Shown piece after piece: positions 24,791 to 36,158 of a DNA stretch of 64,000 bases. Source of the stretch: Haliclystus octoradiatus (taxonomy: Eukaryota; Cnidaria; Staurozoa; Stauromedusae; Haliclystidae); NCBI GenBank assembly GCA_916610825.1, contig OU744452.1:12318110-12382109 (forward strand). Direction: 5' to 3'. The notes under the pieces were generated by a model, which saw only the letters and a list, made by a program, of their open reading frames with translations, had not been told where the DNA came from and searched no databases. Numbering within the stretch: position 1 is the first letter of the stretch; each line of letters begins with the position of its first letter. A program made the position numbers and the translations under genes.

Positions 24791-27700
24791 TCTCTCTTAA
24801 CAATATTAACCGAAAGTTATGCACTTAACAGGCCTCGATTAACCTGCTATAGGCTTACTTGTGGGTCTAGTAGATCGTCTTTGTGCAACCACTGCTACTT
24901 CATCTGCTGGAGACGTAACCGATTACTGGTTGTGAGTTGTAGTTGAATGGTCATTATTATTGTCACAAGATGACATATTGGTAGTATTAGCATATCTTTT
25001 GGACAAGCTATAATTTGTCCCCGGCTACATCCAAAAGAATCTTCCCATGTTGTCTCCAGCAAGATATGACCTTGGAAGTACTTCCACAGATATCCATTCC
25101 TTTTGATTTCCTGGCCGAGTTCGTACTGAGTCCCAAGATGATAGACCAGATTGTGACTTGCCTGTAATATCATATGTGGCTTTGATTTTCTGTTGACGGA
25201 ATTTCTATGCCTTCGCTGGATTTTCTTGGTCTGCTACAATGTGTACAAGTAATTGACGATGAGTTGGTATCATTGCCGTAGTACGTCGGCTCATCAGTAT
25301 TTGAATTGAAGAAAAACCAATATCTTCAAATGGGTTACTTCTATGCCTCAGCAAACTTTCAAATGCATCTTCATTTGCTTTACCTGCCTTCTTCAATATT
25401 TTTTCGCAGTTTGAGCAACACGGTCTGCCGCACCATTTTACTGGGGATATTCTGGTGAACTCGTGACGTGACACAATCCTCAGTCTGCTGCAAACTATTT
25501 AAACCCATGAAATCTGGAAAATTTTTAGTACTTGAGTATTGTGGACGATTATCATTGCATACCTTTTCCAAAATCCTCATGGTTCTTTTGATTGTTTATT
25601 TTTAAATGCATTGCAGATACTGCACGAAGCTACTCTGTCCTTAAGTTGTGCCATCGTTCAAGGCCTAAAGACATAATCTCTAGCAAATGACAGGCTTTTG
25701 CATTCTCCCATGTTTGAGCTATGAATTTCTGATAATATTTCATCCATTATACGTTTTGGAACAACCAAACGGTAAGACTTAAATATATTACCTCCCATCC
25801 ACACTCATTTCTTCTTTGTAATTCCAATATGTTTTTGCTGCATCATCTACTTAAGTTCTGTTAGATTACCAACCCACCCTTAACAGTATATTAAATTAAA
25901 CTTTGTGACACATCCTCATTTTCTATAGCAGTAAGGAAATGTTCTACTGAATCATTTTACAACCCAGTGTTAGCAACCAAACTCACAGCAATATCATCAT
26001 CAAGATCTTCTTTATATCAGATTGGTTGAGGGTTTCTATCCTCAAGCAATCAAGTATCACTTGCTCTTTCCAAGGACATATCTCATTTGCAAGTCATATT
26101 TGGTCAATGTCAATAGCATCCGCTGAAGACGAGAAAGGGCATCAATCAGATTCTTTATAAAAATCGCTTCAAGTGGTCTATGATCAGTTGCTACTTGAAC
26201 AGTTCTTCCATATAAATATGTATAAAATTTTGTTGCTCCAAATACTATTTCCAACAGCTCATGTTCAATGCTTACATATCGTTGTTCACAAGGTGTTAAT
26301 GCTCTAGAGGCATATGCTGCTGGATAAACTTCTTGCATCAAAACAGCATCCAGGCTAGTACCATTTAACTCTGTCAGTTTATCGTTTGCAAATATGTCAA
26401 TGTAGGTGATTTTGTGAATTGATCCTTCAATTGTTCAAATGCTTGCTCTTGCCGAGGATTCCTAACAAAAGATGAGTCTTGTCTTGTGAGTTGGCTCATT
26501 GGAGCTTGTATGTCTGCCTTATTTTCAATAAATTGATTAAGGTAATTTATTGTTCCTAGCAGTCTTCTTACTCCTCATTTATCTTTAGGTGGCGGCATAT
26601 TCTTAATTGTTTCAACTTTACCAGGATCAGCAGCTATTCCATTTTCTGGTAATATATGTCCAACATATGAATTGTTTCTGCTGTGTATCAGTCGTGTTTC
26701 GTTATCTAGGTCTTCCTGATTAGTAACATGAATGAAATTTATGAAATGATGTCCACCTTCATAAATTTCAACACCTTCAAGTCTAAACAAGATTTGCATC
26801 CAAGCAGCCGTTGTGAAATTCCCTTCTAAAACAAGAAACTTAATTGGAACTGTCCGTTTAATGTATATTGTTATCGTAGTGATGTATCCTTTTGAGTATA
26901 CTGGTTTTTCAACCCTCTTCAAGGTTGTATTTTGAACTCCTACAGGTTATTTTGTTAATGATTTACATATATCATAAGGAATAATTGTTGCCTTCGCTGA
27001 AGTGTCGGCTTTGAATTCTGTTGGTGTCCTATTGACTATCAAGGTAACTAGCTCTTTCCTTCCTTTTTTCTTTGAAGCTTGAGTAATGAATGAACATTCT
27101 ACAGAACCAAAGTATACATAATTCACATCATTATTCTCATCGATTTCTGATTTCGAAACAGCAGATACATCTTTTTCGAGGAGATGACTGTGTGTTTGTC
27201 GTGCACATCTTGGCAAACTGGCCAATATTTTTTCATGAACGACATTCTTGTTTGTACGCTGGACATTTATTTTTTGCATGCTGGTAGCCACAGTATTTAC
27301 ATTTCCAGTTCTTAGTTGTCTTTTCATATTGCCTTTGATTAATAGCATTTACGGTTTCTCCAATTTCATGATTTTCATTAGATGTCGCTGTAAATTTGTC
27401 TTTTTGAGTTTCAGTTGCCTCAAATGTTCTACAGTAATTATGTGCAATATTAAGTTACGCTTATGTTAGAGGTACGCTTCTTTAATAGTTTCCCACGTAG
27501 TAGATTTGATTGTATGCCTCCAATTATTCTGTCTCTTATTCTGTCTAAGATTCTTTAATATTTCCACACTCACAGGTAAGGCAAGTTTTTTTAAATCAGT
27601 GACAAATTGATCTATTCTCTCACCTTCTTTGTGTACTCTTGTATCAAGTATTAATCTTTCATATATTACACTCTTTGCACCACGGCATAACTCTTCAAGA

Positions 27701-28014
27701 CTTTATGCAGACGTCTTGATAGCTATCCTTCCTCTCATTTTCACCAAAAACCAAATGGCTGTACTTTTCAATGGCCTCCGATCCAGCAAAATTAAATAAG
27801 AGGTTTCCTTCAGCTTATCATTTTTGTCGTCTTTTTCTTTTGCTATTACATAGATTTCAAAGTGCATAAAGAACTTTCTCCAGTTCTCTGCAGCTTGTGC
27901 CTCGATAGCTAATGTCCCTATCTTGGTAAAATAATCTTGTTCGGCCATTTCAAGCATTTAATAGACATTAACAACTAAATCAACAGGGTAATATCAAAAA
28001 CACATCTGACACAA
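24791..28014 (-). mobile_element. Gypsy retrotransposon 1, internal region, decayed
   Basis: Read on the minus strand, the usual Gypsy order is visible: gag at 27957-27703; zinc knuckle (CKYCGYQHAKNKC and relatives) near 27300-27190; aspartic protease near 27020 with DTSA in place of DTG/DSG; protease end EGNFTTA near 26820; then abruptly the late RT segment (HILPENGIAADPGKVETI, near 26640); RNase H near 26341-26057 (AYASRALTPCEQRY, VATDHRPLEAI); integrase core near 25570-25260 (RPQYSSTK, LLRHRSNPFEDIG, ILMSRRT); and an integrase C-terminal part near 25170-24900. Most of the RT fingers and palm are missing and the YxDD is replaced by YEGG. Many stops and frameshifts. Non-functional; lies in intron 1 of lectin gene 2. 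Confidence 0.86.
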
Positions 28015-28175
28015 TGATATAATTTGTATGAATCATAAACAACAAAAACTTAGTCTCCGAATATCAAGAGTATATTACTAAATCAGCATCCATCTATTTT
28101 GTCTTGCACATGTTTTACTAGTACGCCGTCCTCTTTGTATGGCCTCACTTATGCCATATTTTACGTATGTTAAGT
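28015..28175 (-). repeat. Gypsy element 1, 5' LTR
   Basis: Diverged copy of the LTR at 24599: shared TAACTTGT/TAATTTGT, GTCATAAAC/ATCATAAAC, TTAGTAAATCAGCA/TTACTAAATCAGCA, TCTTGCACATGTT and GTATGTTAA. The right end is degraded and its position approximate. Just inside (minus strand after 28015) is TTGTGTCAGATGTG, which resembles a tRNA primer-binding site. Confidence 0.72.
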
Positions 28176-31100
28176 TAGTTTTGGGCTAAGTCTGTCATTT
28201 GCGTTTAATATCCAGCATAGTAAGTGCGAAATAAGTTTGATTCAGTGATTCAATGATTCAGTGCGGAAATCGAAGCATAAAGCCATGAGAGAAGCACGTA
28301 ACAATTTGACGATAGCAAGCGATAACAGTTTAATCGATTAATTTTTTCAGTGTGATCCGCTTATAAATTGCTCTCTATTGAATATTAAATTCTTAGAATG
28401 ATTGCATTAATGAATAGTAAATAATAAACACATACAACTGGCTTGTTTTCTCACCAGTAACACAGAATTTAGCAAAAGGCAATTTCGAGAGAAGGCAGCG
28501 TAGCATGCAACATTACTTGAAAATATACACTAACCATCCAAATCATCCAGGCTTATATAAAGCCAAGTTCTATAGCTACAAAAATAAATGCTATCAAATA
28601 AAATTGAACAAAATTGACTATGTATCCACAATGGCAACCAGCCTCTTTCAAAAGTAGTGTCAAGACTACCGTGTCCTTATTCTTTCTAAGCTCTGCTTCT
28701 AGCTTCTAGCTAAGTCGAAGAATGTGTTATTTCTGAAGAATGTCTTTAAAGTTGCAAGACTGAAGCATAGAGCCTAAAAGTCTGTTGATTCTGATATTGC
28801 TTACATTTCAAGCAGTGGTAAGGCTTTAATCCCCTCTGAAAAGAGCTTAAAAAGAAGACTATATGACGTATCCCTGGTTGCTGCGTTAACAGCATGCATG
28901 ATACAAACTTCTCTTATTACGGTAGTCCTATCGGCAGCAGACGTGAAAAGGTAGTATTACGAAATAATTAGACTAATCCTTTCAATCAGAAAGGTTTTGT
29001 GTCTAACGCTACTCACTTTCTTGGCTCTCCACATTTTCCAAATGGCAAAAAACCTACATGAATAATGTTTAAAGTATTGTGCCAAAAGATAAAAGACCAA
29101 CAGTACCAACGCCTAGACGTACATCAAATGCTAGAAATCGCCAATTTATTAAGCCTAGTCGCAGATAAAATAATACCAATCGCAATAGAAACACAACAGA
29201 TGAGGTAGATAAAGTTAAATTTTGAGAAATAAAATGTAATCAACTGAATAAGTGGAAACACTACAAATATTAAAATCAAAGAGTTTCAAGATAGAATTAC
29301 TTTTTTAGAATCTCATCTGTATATGAAGAAAAGAGGACATAAGCACTAATTAAGCCCAGAAGAGGAATTTCTATTGTTCTTCTTAGATTGAGATGTGGGA
29401 TATTTGAGAAAGCTCAATGCCACAAAGTTGGTATCAATACTGGATACCTGTTCAGGATCATTATCACTTCAAGGTTTTTATATGATATGATATGATACAT
29501 TTTGTCATTTTTACCGGCAAATAAAGGACACTCTACGCTATAGAAAGTGTTACTTACATACAGCCTCAATAAAGAACTAGGTTAATTAAGGTTACTAATT
29601 AAAACATGAATATGACCCTATTGCTATATGCATTGCTATATTATCTACATGTAATACTATACCACTGATTATTTTATCTGTGTAAACACTTTACAAAATT
29701 CTGACAAATTAAATTATCGTAGTTTCTCCTTGAATTGAGCAATAGTTTTTGATATTAATATTTTTTCAAATATATACCCCAGCACAAGAGTAATTGTTGA
29801 TGCCACACCACTTTACATAGAAATGCCAAGTTATCTGGGCACTTAGAGCATAATTTATCCCAGTTACACTGATTGACTGAGTTAGACTGGTTGCTATTCT
29901 ACCCTCTGGATATGTAACATTAGTATCTGGTTCATTTGCTGCTAAAACTAGTAAGAATGCCCGACCATACTCAAGCATGTGGCATATATCCTTAATTAGA
30001 GTGGGATAACTCTGTGAATACTGTGATGGCTAATAGGGGATTACGATAGCGGATGATCTGCCTGAGGAAGCTACGTTGAAAATTCCTCCCTTTCTAGGTG
30101 ACCCTTCCTTGACTGTTCAAGAAATTGAGACCAGACAAATTTGGTCTTTGCATGTTCATGTGGAGAGGACGATGCGACGAATACAAATATTTCGTATCAT
30201 AAAATAGGTTTTTCCATAATTGAGTATGGCTGCTGCACTAAATCCTATTTGGTTTATTAGTACGTATCTCACAAATTTCCTTGCTCCTCTTGGCATTGAA
30301 AGTGGCAAGGCATAATTATATTCAGATAATGATAATGATAGTGAATAATCTGTATAAATTATTCTATTTTGGTTTGATTCCAACATATTCAAGGAAAATA
30401 AATTTATTCAAATAGATACAGTAAACAGTTTTTGTTTCATCAGGTGCTGTAATTTTTCATTGTATCTGCACTGTCTCTATAACTCATTTTTATGAATCTC
30501 CTAGTAACTATTATATTTATTACCTAAATGGTTCATAGACAATCGACTGATATTAAATGAAAAGAAAACCCAGTCCATTTTATTTGGTTCTTGCCTTCAA
30601 AAAGATAATCATTAACAACGTAGACATCATTCCATCTAATACAGTTTGCGTATTATTATTATTAATTACATATAGACCTTACATCAATTATTATAATTTA
30701 TGATGACATCATCTGGTGATAACACAACATTCTCCTCCTTCTTAAGAAGAATTGAATGTCTTTATTAACTGCAATATGAATTATTTTCTAATTATACAGA
30801 GAAGATTTCTAGGTAGCGTTGTTAAATACCTTTGTGTTTTACATTACAAATTTAACAAACAAGAGACGCATGACCAATCACACATTACATTCAAAATTCA
30901 CAGTACAGTAACATTTTCTATTTAAGTCGAATCCCCCATTCAAATTTAGGGAGTGTGAATAGGAATTACAATTCATATCAATGTTTTCGAGGAGTTCAAT
31001 ATATTGTCAAAGCTTCAACCATCTGTGCGTAGTTACTAGGGTCAGTAGACACATAGACACTACTATCCAGCAACGTAATCAAATGATAAGTACTCAAAAA

Positions 31101-31543
31101 TAATTGCCAGACAATTGGATTTGATACCAAATGCTATTAAATATATGGATGATCGATGTCAACAAAAATGTTTGCCGCATGTGCTATATACCTTTGAAGG
31201 CAAATAAACTGCTAATATCTAATAACGCGCTGTAGCATATCTCTAATGAAACAATAATAAAATTTACCAAAATATAAAAGTTTACAAATGGGCTGCAGTG
31301 CCAAAATTTCATCTCTTTCAATCCCTGCTATGTGCATATCACCGGTAGTATAGTATACGAGACAATGTATGTATATACAAACAAATTTATATGTTACAGA
31401 CACACATTATACAATCGCGATAAATAGAGCTCAGTTCGCAGATGACAGGAAAGATTGATATTGATCTCAATGGCTTAAAAATTGAAGTTTCCGAACATTA
31501 TTTAATATTGCATAATTTCTTTGATTTTGATTTTGTTTTTCAG
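28176..31543. other. Intron 1 of gene 2, right part
   Basis: No recognised gene. At about 29480-29530 the minus strand reads TTTGCCGGTAAAAATGACAA then an ATCAT-type simple tail (GATATGATATGATAC on the plus strand), which looks like the 3' tail of a LINE fragment whose coding part I could not identify. Frames at 29766-29978 and 30156-30392 on the minus strand are unrecognised. Confidence 0.4.
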
Positions 31544-31565
31544 TCTGCAGACTTGCTTGAATGTG
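31544..31565 (+). CDS. Lectin gene 2, 22-nt microexon 2
   Basis: Flanked by a strong T-rich acceptor (TTTGTTTTTCAG ending 31543) and a GGTAAGT donor (GT at 31566). It encodes SADLLEC plus one base, entering in phase 0 and leaving in phase 1, exactly what is needed to join the PAN exon to the lectin exon. It forms the linker between the two domains and adds a cysteine. Confidence 0.72.
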
Positions 31566-32776
31566 GTAAGTTTATTTGCTAATTATTTGTTCATTGAGTA
31601 CTTTGAACGCACTATTCTCTTTTGATGGAGTGGACGTGCTACTCTATTAAATGACCATCTGATAAAATTAATAATTGTGTCAATAAATCTTTTAAAAACA
31701 ATGTGACCAAGCAACAATGGTGGCACAAAGAGTGTTCCAAGCATTTCGCAGTTTAGAGTTTCAGAGCTGCATTATATAGTTTTCAGTTTGAATATTCAAT
31801 TTTTGAAAAAACTATCACAGACTATCGTATCACTAAGAGATTGGAATAATCTAATCTTATTAACATTTTTCAATAGAAGGAGGTGCTTGTTCTTTAAGAA
31901 AGCAATACTCGTCATCCAAAATGGTTATACAAATTCCAATACTCGGATAAGAGAGCGAAAATTATTACACAAATGCTGGTGATTAATATTTAGAAAGGTC
32001 ACAAAAAAAATACTGAAAATAGTCTCTTTTCAGACTGATCAATCTAGATAAAAGCGAACCTGGACATTATCTATAAAAATATACTAGAGAGAAGAGTATC
32101 TGCTATGCATCATTTGATTTATGTTTTAATAAGAAATACATGATAAGATGAAGAATTCAGTTGCGGTATCGATAGGAAAGATTAAAATAATTGGCAAATA
32201 CAAAGGGAAAGTATTAGCTATGATGATTATCAAAACAATGTTATTGATATTTTCTTCCAATTGGTCTTAACTCGACAACTTTGCTTCCTTTTTCATTTCA
32301 TTTTGTTGTCGAAATAACTTTGATGCTTGACGGAATTATGTCGATCGAATTTATCACGCCATTTGTTTGCACGCAAAGCATTATGCGATCATGAAGTATT
32401 TTTAAAAAAAAGAACTTTTGGTCCAGTGTCATAGCATATACTCAAGGATATTTCGTAATCATGCGCCAAAAATCTAAAACATATTAATATTTAAGTAACC
32501 GTAACCATATCGAAATGACATGGGCCTTTGGACAGGAGAGTAAAGCTTTCATTGATTAACTGGGTGAAAAATTCACTCAAAACAATTTCCTTAATCAGAG
32601 ACTAGGTAATAGGTATTGCCATCCAGAGAGGTAGCACCATTAGTATCATGGAGATGGATGATGGAGATGGATTTTAAGTCTTATTTGAATATGTACATAG
32701 ATTTTCTTTCAATATGATATATAGCAAGTTCTGGTAGAATACTGATGATCAGCAATTGTAAATATATATACCTGGT
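31566..32776. other. Intron 2 of gene 2, left part
   Basis: No recognised gene or repeat beyond AT-rich sequence. Confidence 0.45.
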
Positions 32777-33265
32777 CAGCAGGGCCATGCCTAAGCAATT
32801 CCTTTGGGGAGGGGGCGAACGAAAAATTTGCTGACTTCACCGGAGTCCGATCCGAAGGTATAACCGTAAATTGAAAGCAAAGGTAAGGTGTGGTATCCTT
32901 TGAAGCCACCACACAAAGTTTTGCCATGCGTGTTTGAATTGTACATTGAAAAATTTTGGGTCATGTTTTTAAGAGATCCCATCATTACATTGGCCCAAAA
33001 TTTCTCTCGTCTGTTCTGCTCAACACCCAAAGTTGAAGATAATTATCTGTATATACGGTATTCATGATTCGTGTGGTGGACATGAATAAATGGACAAGAA
33101 TTAAAGGTAGTCTTACTTCTATTCCCATAAAATGAACATCACAGTATCTTTGAGTTTCTTCCCATTTGTGCTGACTTGAGACATTTAAAGGAAGATTTTC
33201 CGATTGACCAATTCATCAGGGGATGTCACCAGTCAGAAAACCCCATATTAGAAACGGCCCTGCTG
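32777..33265. mobile_element. MITE-like element, CAGCAGGGCC ends
   Basis: Left end CAGCAGGGCCATGCCT and right end AAACGGCCCTGCTG form an imperfect terminal inverted repeat of about 14 bp around a 489-bp interior. The flanking bases also partly match (CTGGT / ATCAG). CAG...CTG ends recall hAT-type MITEs, but no clear 8-bp target duplication was found. Frames inside are unrecognised. Confidence 0.5.
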
Positions 33266-33653
33266 ATCAGAATTCAAAATTTACTTTATTAAGTAAAAGT
33301 ATTTCAGATTTGAATCTTGAACAGTAAATTATTGATGATCTTTAAAGCATTTTTGATGATAAAAGTATGTTCTTAAATCAAAAAATAATAATCACAACAA
33401 CAAAACTTTAACTATCTAAGGATAACATGATCATATCTCGTGGGTAGAAAGTAAACTACTGTAGTTTTCTCCTTTTAATGCTACATAGCTCACATAAGCA
33501 TTTGAAAAATGCTGAGTACTAAAACTGTTGAGCAATTGATATTGCAATAGCATTAATTGTTACCCTCTATTTTTTAAAGATTACTCGGTTATCGAGAGGT
33601 GAATAGATGCGAGTTGAACCCTCAATAACTCTTGATATATTTATTATTTATAG

Positions 33654-33951
33654 AAATTGATTTGGTCAACAAGCAGTGCAGTGAGAGTTCTTTTTCTTAT
33701 CCTGCCAATGGATGTTCAAGGGCAATTGACGGAGATTCGGGTGGTAACAATGCACGGGATAAATGTGCGGTGACAAGATACCATCCCAGCTATACCCTTA
33801 ATCCTTGGTGGTATGTCGATTTAGGAGTAGAACAAAGAACAGTCACAAGAGTAATTATTTATAACAGAGATGATCAGTACAAAATCTATCTGAAAGATAT
33901 AAATATCCAGCTGCAAACCCAACCAATGCCAGACCAAACTAATGCAAACAG
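33654..33951 (+). CDS. Lectin gene 2, exon 3: F-type lectin domain
   Basis: Begins after TTTATAG and ends before GGTAAGTAA; enters in phase 1 and leaves in phase 2 like the gene 1 exon at 4197. Visible: NKQCSESSFSYPANGC, SRAIDGDSGG, NPWWYVDLG, and VIIYNRDDQYKIYLKDI. The WW.VDLG and IYNR strands are diagnostic for F-type lectin domains. The fucose-binding motif is altered: R-x-D is kept (RDD), but the CC pair is absent and the final R/K position is tyrosine. Ligand specificity is therefore probably changed or lost. Confidence 0.87.
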
Positions 33952-34329
33952 GTAAGTAACTAATTCGTTTATACTCAATTCCATTGTTCCTTTTATGAGC
34001 AGTCGATATTCTATAGCAACTCAAAAGCCTGAACACAACAAGACAGCCTGTTTAATCTAAGACATTGTGATTTTTTCGTTACATCGCAAGAATTACTAAA
34101 GAGCCAAAATCATGCAGTTAGAAGACAAAGAGCGCCAGCCAAATGACAACATATTGATATTGATGTCGTCACTCAAATCTACCGTCGCCATCTTGTTGTT
34201 GGTTTTATTTGTTTTATGCGTATGCGCATGCACACGTAAATCAATAAAAGCAAATCAATTCATACCGCAAATTATCATATACTTCACCCATAATTAAGAA
34301 GTGCAATAAAATAACTGACAAGGAACAGT

Positions 34330-35170
34330 TTGTTTACAACCTCTGTCAAGTTGGCCCCCCATCCGTAAAATTTTCATCTAAACTATATACTCATAATTAT
34401 GATCAGTGGATGATAATTGATGATCAGCTATTTATTTTTAAAGATCATCAACGATCATCCAGATATCGCCAGCGATCAAATGGGGGGCCAACTTGGCAAA
34501 TAGTTAGTTCCCAAAACCTCTTTCCCAAAGCCTCCAAAGTATTTTTAGCCTTGGTGGTAGTATGGAATTGAATGTGGGGCTAGCTTTTTGTAAACTTACC
34601 AACCACTTGATAATTGGTGATATATCGATGATCATTGATGATACTGTGATGAAGCCTTTCGATCATGATGATCATCGCGTGATCATTTCTTTAAGCATAT
34701 TTCAAACTTTGTTGTCGAAAGGAAAAATATTGCGGGGCTAACTATTTGTCAAGTAGGCTCAAATTTGATAGTTGACGATATGTCGATGATCATTGATAAT
34801 TAAAGGGTCCATGCACGGGTAATGTTGGGAAACAGGAGTGAATAAACGAGGCACATGCGAGTTTATTTGAGTTTCCCGGGTGCAGGAATTTGCGATGAAG
34901 AATGGCAAAACACGTGCATAAACTCTTAAACAATGCCTTCGTCAATAATTCCTGCACGCTCAACAGCAGTGAAATTGCTCGGAACCATTCCATGGTTTTA
35001 AAAACTGCGACGAAACCTTTTGATCATGAATAATCATCGCGTGATAGCTCCTTTAAGATAAGCTTTGTTGATGGTAGAGAAAAAGTTTGTGGGCTAACTA
35101 TTTGTCCAGTTAGCCCCTCATTTGATAATTGGCGATATTTGGAAGATTATTGATGATACTTCGGTTTAGT
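34330..35170. repeat. Degenerate GATCATC-rich tandem repeats
   Basis: Repeated blocks share GGGGCTAACTATTTGTC, AGTTGGCCCC/AGTTAGCCCC, TTGATAATTGGCGATAT and GATGATCATTGATGATAC. The two clearest units start near 34590 and 34990; the intervening segment about 34805-34995, starting GGGTCCATGCACGGG, looks inserted between them. Located in intron 3 of gene 2. Confidence 0.65.
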
Positions 35171-35965
35171 CCTACATAATACAAAACAAATTCGTTTGAG
35201 TTAATAAAATAGAATAATATTTGCTTCGGTCTTGCTCAAGATCGAAAACATCAAAGTATCTTTACAAAAATTATGAAAAAAATTCTGTAGAAAACGCATC
35301 ATCTCGTGTTTTATATATAAAGTATGATCGATTCACAGTTTATAATGATTAATTTACAGAAGTTCAACACATTTAAAACACTATTTTAAAGACAAAAGGT
35401 AATCGAGTTGTCCTCTAAGGAAATATTGTCAATCAACCCACACCATAAAAGTATACCACTGGAATGACTTACTTGATATAGCCTGACAAAAAATGATTTA
35501 TTGAAAATGGTCTTAAATCAAAAATTTAAAATCGATTGTTTGCTTTGTTTATGTTTGGCCTTCTTCTGAGCATATCACACGAGGGTTTGTTATCGCACCA
35601 TTAACGATTTATATTTTATTTTAGTATACATTCAGTAATTGCATTCCATACTATACTAAATGTATATTATATCTACACTAGTTAATGGTCATATATACTA
35701 ATTTAAAAATAATAACTGGATGATATATACGATATGTACGTGGATGCTGACGTATAGAGGCGAAAGTTATATTCACTGGTTTTGTATAGGAAAAAATATT
35801 TAATAGCCTATGTAAGAGTATGTGTGACATCATGCATGCCGTTAAATGTCAACATTTTACCTTATCTATGCTTTTTGTATGTAACTGTTAAGTGTCAACC
35901 AACTATTCCAGTACTTCATCATGAGTCATAATAATTTATGACCCACCTTCTATATTCTTCTTTCA
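35171..35965. other. Intron 3 of gene 2, no feature recognised
   Basis: AT-rich sequence with no frame or repeat that I can support. Confidence 0.45.
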
Positions 35966-36158
35966 TGAGTAATACTCACTGAGTATACGAGCTGAACTAT
36001 TTCATCGTTATAAAATATTTAATGTAATATATTGAGACGACAGAAACGAGTCAGAGTTGAACAGTAAGATGTGTAATGGTATACAGTCAGTTAACAATGA
36101 TGGATATGCTAGATATAGCTGGCTTGACTAGACGTGAGCTATTATTAGATGTACTACA
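35966..36158 (-). repeat. Gypsy element 2, 3' LTR
   Basis: Ends with TACTACA at 36158 and shares with the right LTR the words GAAACGAGTCAGAG/GAAACGAATCAGAG, AACAGTAAGATGTGTA, GGTATACAGTCAGTTA and CTTGACTAGAC. The left boundary (TGAGTA) is inferred by alignment. The minus-strand sequence just inside, AGAAAGGAGG, is a good polypurine tract directly abutting the LTR. Confidence 0.82.
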
